NCBI GenBank assembly: GCA_947178685.1
Contig: CAMWZE010000113.1
Location: 1-5,886, forward strand
DNA from: an uncultured Porphyromonadaceae bacterium
GTDB lineage: Bacteria; Bacteroidota; Bacteroidia; Bacteroidales; Muribaculaceae
DNA: 5,886 nucleotides
Direction: 5' to 3'
Positions 1 through 5,877 of the stretch are shown piece after piece. The position numbers and the translations under genes are program-made. The stretch's first letter is position 1. Every line of letters starts with the position of its first letter. The notes below the pieces were generated by a model, which worked only from the letters and a program-made list of their open reading frames with translations, ran no database searches and had not been told where the DNA came from.

Positions 1-167
1 TGCATTCCAAGAACATCGGGGTCCATCAGAAGGAAACGTACTGAATGACCTATTTCTGCTATAAGACCACACCATATGTATGACCTTACAGGCACCCGGC
101 TGATGGAACCGAAGCCTATCGCGGCCATTGCCGCAAGTAGAGCGTCTTTTATGATTTCTATGAGCAC
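1..167 (-). CDS. Threonine/serine exporter family protein, C-terminal (ThrE_2/YjjB-like) half; 3' end cut by window
   Basis: I translated this partial frame directly from the minus strand. A GTG at 165-167 opens a frame that runs without a stop to the window edge (55 codons plus 2 bases). An in-frame TAG lies four codons upstream of the GTG, and the first in-frame ATG is codon 14, so GTG is the most likely start. The peptide begins VLIEIIKDALLAAMAAIGFG and continues with SRVPVRSYIWCGLIAEIGH. The hydrophobic helix, the 'GF' and the '(N/R)VP' turn fit the short second domain of ThrE exporters (DUF3815/YjjB type). This domain is a membrane protein that works with the DUF1212 half to export threonine and serine. 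The partner half is encoded immediately upstream, 41 bp away, as expected for a split ThrE. The family call rests on about 55 residues plus context. Confidence 0.72.
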   Translation of the reverse strand, partial: MLIEIIKDALLAAMAAIGFGSISRVPVRSYIWCGLIAEIGHSVRFLLMDPDVLGM

Positions 168-208
168 TTTCGTTTTCTATTTATGAATTCGAACATTCCG
201 TTAATGGT

Positions 209-1075
209 TTAGAACATTCCCACTCCCATAAGCCGCATGCCAAGGCATAGACCCAGCGAGAGACAGGCTGTCAGGATAATCGCATCGGTAAACCGGCTTA
301 TGGCACATATATAGTGACGATACAGAAGGTCACTGAATGAATTTAGGAATGGTATGCCGGGCACAAGATAAAGCACACTGGTGCCCACAGCTATCGATGG
401 TGTGCCTTCCGGACTGAGTATGAAACCGGCCGACCCAATCACAGATGATATGAATGCACAAATCAGGAAAATCACACGTCCGTCGGTGTGACACCCGCCC
501 ATCATCTGTTTGAGACGGAAGCCTATCGCTGTAGCCACCAGCACTATGAGCATAGCCACGAGGTCTCCCCCGAATATACCGCAGAAGGAGGCGTTGGCAA
601 ATGAGGCAAGCGTAAGCGTAACCCAGGGAGTTTCCTTATCGGAGTGCATTATGGTCTCGAAACGATGTCTCGCCGTGTCAAGTGAAAGCGAATCGTCGGC
701 TATGTGCCAGCTGAGCTGACTCAGTTTCGTATTTAGGGAGAAGCTTATAGGCGCCGGCTTTACGGTAGATATAAACGTAAAAGTGTCGTCTCCGTCAACA
801 TTCCTGACTGTCATGTGGATATGTCGGGGCATTATAAAAAGCTCTACCCTCTTGCCGAATGTTGTGGCTATACGGTTTACGTTACGGTCAAGGCGGATGC
901 ATGTGGCGGCACAACCCAGAAGTGCTACAGCATATTCGGAAAGGAAAAGACACACCTCTTTCGAGGTGTATCTTTCTTCCTTGGTTGTAGATCTGGCCTC
1001 TTTCGAGGTGTATCTTTCTTCCTTGGTTGTAGATCTGGCCTCTCGCGAATTACAGCATTTGTCCGTTTCGGCCAT
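209..1075 (-). CDS. Threonine/serine exporter family protein, N-terminal (ThrE/DUF1212) half
   Basis: An integral inner-membrane protein of 288 residues, the N-terminal half of a split ThrE-type amino-acid exporter. Residues 42-145 form the soluble DUF1212 region; RVELFIMPRHIHMTV (76-90) matches the family's 'vEvfvtptgi' strand. Hydrophobic helices follow at about 153-190 (with FCGIFGGD at 164-171), 200-221, 226-245 and 262-285. The family signature VPGIPFLNSFSDL (238-250) is clear. The usual GAET of the first helix reads CAAT here (55-58). Residues 1-40 are a hydrophilic extension outside the domain and hold two identical 14-residue repeats (13-26 and 27-40, ARSTTKEERYTSKE). ATG at 1075 is the only ATG ahead of the domain and lies 2 bp after the purT stop, which suggests translational coupling. 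The C-terminal half follows 41 bp downstream. The substrate (threonine/serine) is inferred from the family, not visible in the sequence. Confidence 0.85.
   Translation of the reverse strand: MAETDKCCNSREARSTTKEERYTSKEARSTTKEERYTSKEVCLFLSEYAVALLGCAATCIRLDRNVNRIATTFGKRVELFIMPRHIHMTVRNVDGDDTFTFISTVKPAPISFSLNTKLSQLSWHIADDSLSLDTARHRFETIMHSDKETPWVTLTLASFANASFCGIFGGDLVAMLIVLVATAIGFRLKQMMGGCHTDGRVIFLICAFISSVIGSAGFILSPEGTPSIAVGTSVLYLVPGIPFLNSFSDLLYRHYICAISRFTDAIILTACLSLGLCLGMRLMGVGMF
952..969 (-). other. 7-bp RNA hairpin with GAAA tetraloop in the thrE-like coding sequence
   Basis: In the minus-strand mRNA the sequence reads ACACCTC-GAAA-GAGGTGT, a perfect 7-bp stem capped by a GNRA-type tetraloop. 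It covers codons T37 to C42 at the junction between the last repeat copy and the DUF1212 domain. The other repeat copy can form only the inner 4 bp (CCTC/GAGG), because the bases after it are GCC rather than GTG. The structure is seen by inspection; no function is known, and the hairpin may be incidental to the coding repeat. Confidence 0.5.
955..1043 (-). repeat. Exact 42-bp in-frame tandem duplication inside the thrE-like gene
   Basis: Two identical adjacent 42-bp copies occupy 955-996 and 997-1038, and the first five bases of a third copy continue to 1043. Beyond that the match weakens (8 of the first 10 bases of the unit agree at 1039-1048). The unit is 14 codons long, so it keeps the frame and gives two copies of a charged 14-residue peptide rich in Arg, Lys, Glu, Ser and Thr. 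'SRE' just before the repeats resembles the 'SKE' ending each copy, as if an older, diverged copy preceded them. Perfect nucleotide identity suggests a recent slippage or duplication event. Confidence 0.95.
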
Positions 1076-1077
1076 AA

Positions 1078-2262
1078 TCAGTTTACCTTGATTTTCAGTT
1101 TGTCGTAGGCTCGTTCTGCCTTTGCCCGCGCATCCTCGACAGAGCTGCCCTTTGCAAGGATCACTCCCATACGACGATGTCCGTGCACCTCGGGCTTGCC
1201 GAAGATACGTATCTGTGTACCTGCCTCGGCAAGCACATCCTCAAGACAGTCAAACTCTATGCAGTTGCTGTCACCCTCCACCACTATCGCGCGTGATGCC
1301 GAGGGTCCGTAGAATTCTATCGACGGCACGGGGAGACCGAGCAAAGCGCGTGCATGAAGTGCGAACTCCGAGAGATCTTGCGAAATCATGGTCACCATAC
1401 CCGTATCGTGCGGACGGGGCGACACCTCGCTGAATATCACCTTGTCTCCCTTTATGAAAAGCTCCACTCCGAATATGCCGTAGCCGCCGAGAGCATCGGT
1501 TATCTTTTTGGCTATCTCCTTGGCTGAAGCCAAAGCTGCCTCCGTCATCGGCTGCGGTTGCCAGGAATAACGGTAATCTCCATTTACCTGTATGTGGCCA
1601 ACCGGCTCGCAGAAGGTTGTGCCCGACACGCTGCGCACGGTAAGCAAAGTGATCTCGTAATCGAAATCTACAAAACCCTCCACAATCACACGGCCGGCAC
1701 CTGCGCGTCCACCCTCCTGAGCCTCTTTCCAGGCATGGTCAATATCGGCCGGAGTTTTGATAACGCTCTGGCCATGGCCTGAAGAACTCATGATAGGCTT
1801 CACCACACAGGGCAACCCGATCTCCTCAACAGCCCGATCAAACTCCTCGCGGGTTGACGCGAAACGATAAGGGGAGGTTGTTATGCCGAGATCCTCGGCT
1901 GCGAGGCGTCGTATCCCCTCTCTGTTCATTGTGAGCAGAGCTGCCGAAGCCGTAGGAGTTACGTTATAGCCCTCCTTCTCAAGCTCTACGAGTGTCGGAG
2001 TGGCTATAGCCTCAATCTCCGGAATTATATGGTCGGGACGCTCAAACTGCACGATGCGGCGAAGTTCGTCGCCGTCAAGCATATTGAATACATACGACCT
2101 GTGGGCCACCTGCATGGCCGGTGCATTCGGATATTTGTCACAGGCAATGACCTCCACGCCAAGTCGCTGGAGCTCGAGAGCCACCTCTTTGCCAAGCTCG
2201 CCGCTGCCCAAAAGAAGAGCCTTGCGCGCTTTGGAGGTAAATACACTTCCGATTGTTGACAT
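1078..2262 (-). CDS. purT: Formate-dependent phosphoribosylglycinamide formyltransferase (GAR transformylase 2)
   Basis: PurT is a cytosolic ATP-grasp enzyme that uses formate and ATP to formylate GAR to FGAR, the third step of de novo purine synthesis, bypassing the folate-dependent PurN route. The 394-residue product matches E. coli PurT (392 residues) nearly end to end. The dinucleotide-like N-terminal motif [11 protein letters not shown] is at 17-27, [10 protein letters not shown] at 47-56 and [12 protein letters not shown] at 112-123. The ATP-grasp lid loop SSSGHGQ is at 159-165, [14 protein letters not shown] at 194-207, FGVELF at 264-269, the metal-binding segment [14 protein letters not shown] at 277-290, and the C-terminal [14 protein letters not shown] at 354-367. 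Where E. coli has Lys in SSSGKGQ, this protein has His163. The ATG at 2262 aligns with the E. coli N-terminus. No Shine-Dalgarno or TAnnTTTG box is seen in the 85-bp upstream gap, so transcription may enter from the upstream gene or from an unrecognised promoter. The exporter gene begins 2 bp after the stop. Confidence 0.97.
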   Translation of the reverse strand: MSTIGSVFTSKARKALLLGSGELGKEVALELQRLGVEVIACDKYPNAPAMQVAHRSYVFNMLDGDELRRIVQFERPDHIIPEIEAIATPTLVELEKEGYNVTPTASAALLTMNREGIRRLAAEDLGITTSPYRFASTREEFDRAVEEIGLPCVVKPIMSSSGHGQSVIKTPADIDHAWKEAQEGGRAGAGRVIVEGFVDFDYEITLLTVRSVSGTTFCEPVGHIQVNGDYRYSWQPQPMTEAALASAKEIAKKITDALGGYGIFGVELFIKGDKVIFSEVSPRPHDTGMVTMISQDLSEFALHARALLGLPVPSIEFYGPSASRAIVVEGDSNCIEFDCLEDVLAEAGTQIRIFGKPEVHGHRRMGVILAKGSSVEDARAKAERAYDKLKIKVN

Positions 2263-2281
2263 AAGAATAATTGTATGGTTC

Positions 2282-2343
2282 GTTATCAGTTATAATCGCA
2301 TCCGCGCGACTTCAACAGCTGCACGGATGCGATGTTATCAGTT
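2282..2343. repeat. Composite repeat: 10-bp direct repeats flanking a 10-bp inverted repeat, upstream of purT
   Basis: Two perfect copies of gttatcagtt lie at 2282-2291 and 2334-2343. Between them is a perfect inverted repeat, atcgcatccg at 2295-2304 and cggatgcgat at 2324-2333, around a 19-nt centre. A 3-bp spacer separates the left direct repeat from the stem; the right one abuts it. The whole element fills most of the 85-bp gap between the TPR-like gene and purT. It could be a terminator with flanking duplication, a 5'-leader structure or protein site for purT, or a short dispersed repeat. Its presence elsewhere in the genome cannot be judged from this window. Confidence 0.7.
2295..2333 (-). 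terminator. Stem-loop after the TPR-like gene, possible terminator or purT leader hairpin
   Basis: The mRNA can form a 10-bp perfect stem (6 of 10 pairs G-C) with a 19-nt loop, starting 14 nt after the TAA of the upstream gene. The sequence after the stem is TATAACTGATAACG, which is AT-rich but has no uninterrupted U run, so it is not a textbook intrinsic terminator. Its position 32 bp ahead of the purT start also fits a 5'-leader structure. Low to moderate confidence in the terminator role; the pairing itself is plain. Confidence 0.4.
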
Positions 2344-2347
2344 TATA

Positions 2348-3805
2348 TTAATTATCTTCCTCAGTGTTGTTTTTGTTACCCTTCCCCTCACGCACATCCA
2401 ATGTGCGCTTCAAGCCGGTGCTGCCAAGCATATCCTCAATGGTAGTATGCAGCTGCGCATTCTCTTCGAGTGTGTTACGCATACGTTTCTTCAGCGAGAA
2501 ATTGCTTCTGTAAAGATACATCATCACTATAGCGAGCACGAGCAGACCGATGAGGGACACTGCTATCACTCTCTGGCTGGTGGCCTGCTCCACATCTCTC
2601 TTTTCCGATTCGAGAGTGTCACGCTCAGCCTTGAGCTTATTGATATCATAACGGATCTGAAGCTCCTGATAGGCCTCTTCCGACTGGGCGTCGAGTGTGG
2701 TCTTAAGGAATTGGGAGTAATCTCTGAGTGCTGTCAGGAGAGTAGTCTCATCATTTATTGAGTCCGCGGCCGTCACCAACATTCTCAAAAGTCGGCCACG
2801 CATATTTTTGCTGCGCTCGGTCTTGAGAGCCTGCTTTATCTTTGGCACCGCCGACACATAATCCTGCTCAGCCATCATGCGAAAGATTGTCGGGGTGCCC
2901 TTCTCATAGAAATCCCTCGACACATCTTCATTCTTCTCGGCAAGCATGGCACACTTAGTATATAGATCTTTGACCTCTTCAAGCGAGAGTGCCTTATAAT
3001 TGCCGAGCATTCTGCGATAGCACACATAATAATGGCGAGTGTAATCACGGTAAGTGCGCCCCATATCCTTGTATCTCTTCTCCAGAGTGGCGATTACACC
3101 AAGAAGCTTACGGTCCATCTCAATGGCCTTCGCAGGGTTGCCATTACGGGTGTGGACATTTGCAGCCGTGGTATAGAACTGGTTGAGCAGATACACACAT
3201 TCCGGTGGCACCTGATCCATCATATCCTCAAGACGGGTGAGATATTCCAGATAGAGGTTTCCCTGGTTGCGGTTGCCCAGGAAGACCAGCACCTTCCAGA
3301 GAGCCGACATATCGTCATAGAAATCCCCTTTACCGGCTTGTGAACGTTCGCGGGCATATTTTATAAGGGCCGCGCTCAGATCACTTTCCGGGATATAACT
3401 TGCCTCCTCAGTTGCCTTCTTCACCTTGATGAACACCTTTACCGTTTTGCGGGCCATAGGATCCTCCAGTAAATCGGCATAACGCATCATCTCAGCCACA
3501 GTGGCAGAGTCGCTCACACCCACCGATGTCACCTGAGGTATGAAATCGAGCAACGCCCGCTGATCGTTGGTACGACGGGCCAGTTCGAGAATTTTCTTTC
3601 CGACCGGTAATTTTTTTGACAACACACTGGCATCGAAAACATCATAATACAGCTTCAGGCTGTCTTCAGACGTTTTTCTGTATTTCATCTGCGACAAAAG
3701 GCTATCGGCCACTACCTGATCTTCACAAAATGCCACCTGACTCTGACAGAGCAGACAAATTGAAATGATGAGCAAAAAATAAATACGTTTCACGTTTATT
3801 GTCAT
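2348..3805 (-). CDS. Exported TPR-like helical protein with single TM and cytoplasmic coiled coil, no output domain
   Basis: The exact gene is not recognised, but the architecture is. The 485-residue product starts with a signal peptide (basic MTINVKR, hydrophobic 8-20, probable cleavage near AFC/E at 27-28; no good lipobox). Residues 30-370 are a long periplasmic all-helical region with degenerate TPR-like pairs, the clearest being NGNPAKAIEMDRKLLGVI (221-238). A heptad-like charged helix follows (about 375-411), then one TM segment (413-431) and a short basic, coiled-coil-like cytoplasmic tail (432-460) ending in a Lys/Glu/Asn-rich segment. This is the layout of the sensor half of Bacteroidetes TPR histidine kinases or TPR-LuxR regulators, yet the reading frame stops where HisKA or HTH would begin, and the DNA after the stop carries no remnant of either before purT. 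A role as an envelope-sensing or scaffolding protein is inference. ATG at 3805 gives the signal peptide directly. It lies 146 bp after the RSH gene and has its own promoter-like sequence. Confidence 0.8.
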   Translation of the reverse strand: MTINVKRIYFLLIISICLLCQSQVAFCEDQVVADSLLSQMKYRKTSEDSLKLYYDVFDASVLSKKLPVGKKILELARRTNDQRALLDFIPQVTSVGVSDSATVAEMMRYADLLEDPMARKTVKVFIKVKKATEEASYIPESDLSAALIKYARERSQAGKGDFYDDMSALWKVLVFLGNRNQGNLYLEYLTRLEDMMDQVPPECVYLLNQFYTTAANVHTRNGNPAKAIEMDRKLLGVIATLEKRYKDMGRTYRDYTRHYYVCYRRMLGNYKALSLEEVKDLYTKCAMLAEKNEDVSRDFYEKGTPTIFRMMAEQDYVSAVPKIKQALKTERSKNMRGRLLRMLVTAADSINDETTLLTALRDYSQFLKTTLDAQSEEAYQELQIRYDINKLKAERDTLESEKRDVEQATSQRVIAVSLIGLLVLAIVMMYLYRSNFSLKKRMRNTLEENAQLHTTIEDMLGSTGLKRTLDVREGKGNKNNTEEDN

Positions 3806-3889
3806 TAAGTTGAGTCTTTGAAAATCATCGCGGACATGAAAAACAGTTACCGATATCCGTTAGTTTCTACGGGCTCTGTTGAATTTCTG

Positions 3890-3923
3890 CAAAAATAGTT
3901 ATTTTTATTTGAATATTATCAAA
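3890..3923 (-). promoter_or_regulatory. Candidate Bacteroides-type promoter for the TPR-like gene
   Basis: On the minus strand TATTTTTG (3897-3890) matches the Bacteroidetes -7 consensus TAnnTTTG exactly, and a TTTG lies at 3923-3920. The gap between them is 22 nt, slightly longer than the usual 19-21. This would start transcription roughly 75-80 nt before the ATG at 3805. The region is very AT-rich, so a chance match is possible. Confidence 0.5.
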
Positions 3924-3939
3924 ATAGAGGGGATTTTAT

Positions 3940-3958
3940 TCTCTGAAAATGTCAGAGA
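3940..3958 (-). terminator. 7-bp hairpin overlapping the stop codon of the RSH gene, weak terminator candidate
   Basis: TCTCTGA (3958-3952 on the minus strand) pairs perfectly with TCAGAGA (3946-3940) around a 5-nt loop. The TGA stop codon is part of the left arm. The following bases, ATAAAATCCCC, lack a U-run, so this is a weak case for intrinsic termination. It is the only clear hairpin right at the 3' end of the gene. Confidence 0.25.
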
Positions 3959-5844
3959 TCGCCGTCAACCACTCTTACCTCATCCACATCTCTGATACCG
4001 GATATATGACTCATGATCTTCTGGAGCTCCTCATACGAATGTATGCCGAAGCGCAATTTGCTGGTCACAATGGAGTCGGTGCATGAGGAATTGTAGTCAT
4101 CTATATTCAGATTGAGTTTATTGGAGATGCAATCCACAATGTCGAGGAATAGGTGGAAACGGTCAACCGCCCTTATCGTCACCGTCACCGGATAAAGTGT
4201 CTCATCGGGACGGAAGTCTACACTTACGATATCATCGCCAAACTGTGAGGCCAGACGTATCACCACCTGGCAATCGCGTTTATGCACCGTGATGCGGCCA
4301 TCCTTATCTCTGAAACCAATCACCTCTTCGCCCGGAATCGGACGGCAGTGCGGACATCGTCTGAATTTCGGCTCCGGTATAGAGTCGAGATATTGTCTCA
4401 TGGCATTCTTGGCCTTATACGTCACAACGTGATCCATACGCTCCTCGGTGGGATGGGAGGTGGGATCTGTGAAAATCTGAACCACATCCCCTCTGCGGAG
4501 CGGAGCCGTGATAGATGTCAGGAAGCCGTTTACACGACCATATTTCGCATGATTTCCCAGCTCTTCCGATATCTCGTAGGCGAAGTCAAGCAACGATGAT
4601 TTCTGAGGGAGTATCACCTCCTTACCTTTTGGAGTGAACACCATGATATCATCATTATAGAATGAATCGGTGACACGCTCCATAAAGTCGATTCCGCAAT
4701 AGTGTGAATCTATATCGCGGAGCACCCTGCGGAACTTCTCCACCCAGCGTCCGATAATATCCTGCGTATTGTCCACACGATAACCGAGCATGGAATTGCG
4801 CACCATTCTGCGGCTGCTTATGTGTATCTCCTGCCAGCGGCCGAAGTCAGCGAGCAATTTCACATGGAAACTCTGGTAGCCGTTCTCCTTGGGTGAATCT
4901 ATATAGTTCGATATTCCTCCCGGCTTCTCACGGAAACGGTCAGTGAGAAGAGAGTAGATCTTCAGTGCATATGCCTTCTCATCCTCACCCTCGGGTGTGT
5001 CGTAGATTATATCTGTGAAATGGCGATACTTCAGATGGTTGAAATCATCACCATACTTACGCATCTTTCGCCATATACTGTAAGGCTGACGATATTCTAC
5101 CTTTACAGAGACCTCGATACCGGCCTCGGCGAGTGTCGATTCCATCTGTCGGCGGAATCTCTCAAGACGATCATGCTGTTGCTCCTTATCATGCTCAATT
5201 AAGCTTGTGATCTCCTCAAACTCATGAGGGCATCGGAATTTAAGGCTAAGGTTCTCGAGCTCGGTCTTTACATGATACATACCGAGCCGGTTTGCAAGCG
5301 GCGCATAGAAATAGTCAGTCTCCCCCGCAGTTTTCATCTGTTTGTCGGGACGCATTGAGGAGAGCGTACGCATATTGTGGAGGCGGTCGGCAAGCTTAAC
5401 CAATATCGGGCGGATATCCTGCTGCATAGAGTCAAGAATCTGCCTGAAATTATCCACCTGTTTGCTCAGTGCATAATTTTTCTTCTCCTTCTTTGTAAGC
5501 ACATTCACCAGATATGCGACATCGTCGCCAAAACGGGTCTGAAGCTCCTCAAGAGGATGAGGAGTATCCTCCACCACATCATGGAGAAAAGCAGCGATCA
5601 CAGAGTTCACATCGAGCCGTAGCTCTTCAGCAGCGATCGTTGCCACCGCTATGGGATGGAATATATACGGTTCGCCCGTTTTACGAATCTGAGGAGCGTG
5701 AGCCTCTTTTGCGAGTTCAAAAGCATCTTTCAGACGGAGGAGATCGGCGTCAGCTGTACGCGGAGCCATAACGTCGAAAACATGTTGAGCTTTAGCCTCG
5801 ATAATCGGGGCATAGTCAATCTTGGAAGAGGTATCAGAAGCCAT
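3952..5844 (-). CDS. spoT: Long RelA/SpoT homologue: (p)ppGpp hydrolase with degenerate synthetase domain
   Basis: A cytosolic stringent-response enzyme of 630 residues. The hydrolase HD domain (about 36-200) keeps every expected catalytic residue: R54 and H63 in IRKTGEPYIFHP, H88-D89 and E92-D93 in LHDVVEDT, D153 and N157 in LADRLHNMRT. The synthetase domain (about 245-375) keeps the fold landmarks YSIWRKM (255-261), SPKENGYQSFH (317-327) and Glu339. Aligned by eye to streptococcal Rel, however, the Mg-binding Asp is Tyr273, the RFKD motif is GISN (310-313), EIQIR is EIHIS (339-343) and AAHW is absent. TGS spans about 399-460; its usual GH(R) reads GNH (430-432). A Cys/His motif (C497, C500, H521, C525) and an ACT domain (about 553-630) follow. 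Only some 11 residues link the post-TGS 'NAMRQYL' to the Cys motif, against roughly 100 in SpoT. Inference: mainly a (p)ppGpp hydrolase. The symbol denotes a SpoT-like role, not proven orthology. ATG at 5844 is the only sensible start. Confidence 0.92.
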   Translation of the reverse strand: MASDTSSKIDYAPIIEAKAQHVFDVMAPRTADADLLRLKDAFELAKEAHAPQIRKTGEPYIFHPIAVATIAAEELRLDVNSVIAAFLHDVVEDTPHPLEELQTRFGDDVAYLVNVLTKKEKKNYALSKQVDNFRQILDSMQQDIRPILVKLADRLHNMRTLSSMRPDKQMKTAGETDYFYAPLANRLGMYHVKTELENLSLKFRCPHEFEEITSLIEHDKEQQHDRLERFRRQMESTLAEAGIEVSVKVEYRQPYSIWRKMRKYGDDFNHLKYRHFTDIIYDTPEGEDEKAYALKIYSLLTDRFREKPGGISNYIDSPKENGYQSFHVKLLADFGRWQEIHISSRRMVRNSMLGYRVDNTQDIIGRWVEKFRRVLRDIDSHYCGIDFMERVTDSFYNDDIMVFTPKGKEVILPQKSSLLDFAYEISEELGNHAKYGRVNGFLTSITAPLRRGDVVQIFTDPTSHPTEERMDHVVTYKAKNAMRQYLDSIPEPKFRRCPHCRPIPGEEVIGFRDKDGRITVHKRDCQVVIRLASQFGDDIVSVDFRPDETLYPVTVTIRAVDRFHLFLDIVDCISNKLNLNIDDYNSSCTDSIVTSKLRFGIHSYEELQKIMSHISGIRDVDEVRVVDGDL

Positions 5845-5869
5845 AAGAAAAAGCTAAGCGTTATAAAAG

Positions 5870-5877
5870 CAAAATTA
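5870..5877 (-). promoter_or_regulatory. Candidate Bacteroides-type -7 box for the RSH gene
   Basis: TAATTTTG on the minus strand (5877-5870) matches TAnnTTTG and lies 25 bp before the ATG at 5844, which would give a short leader of about 20 nt. The partner TTTG box would fall beyond the window edge, so it cannot be confirmed here. The leader contains no Shine-Dalgarno sequence, as is usual in Bacteroidetes. Confidence 0.5.

Noticed and set aside
20..27. Lipoprotein signal in the TPR-like protein (residues 20-27, Cys20 and Cys27)
   Set aside because: Neither Cys has Gly, Ala or Ser at the -1 position (Leu and Phe instead), so an ordinary signal peptide is more likely. The start and end here are residue numbers of the 2348-3805 protein.
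952..1043. Possible CRISPR or short-repeat array
   Set aside because: The copies abut directly with no spacers and lie inside a coding frame; this is a tandem duplication.
783..1108. Two overlapping plus-strand frames containing the 42-bp repeat (FRGVSFFLGCRSGL repeats)
   Set aside because: Because 42 is divisible by three, the duplication stays open in other frames too. The minus-strand frame carries the DUF1212 domain, so these are shadows.
2282..2343. Purine riboswitch upstream of purT
   Set aside because: I cannot find the conserved purine-aptamer core or three-way junction; only a simple stem and flanking direct repeats are visible.
2348..2480. Frameshift that would join the TPR-like protein to a kinase or HTH domain
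   Set aside because: The bases after the stop lead in about 85 bp to the purT start, and I see no HisKA, ATPase or HTH motif in any frame there.
2000..2761. Long plus-strand open frame of 253 codons
   Set aside because: It runs antisense across the start of purT, the intergenic repeat and the end of the TPR-like gene. Its product resembles no family I know, and the minus-strand genes are clearly real, so it is a shadow frame.
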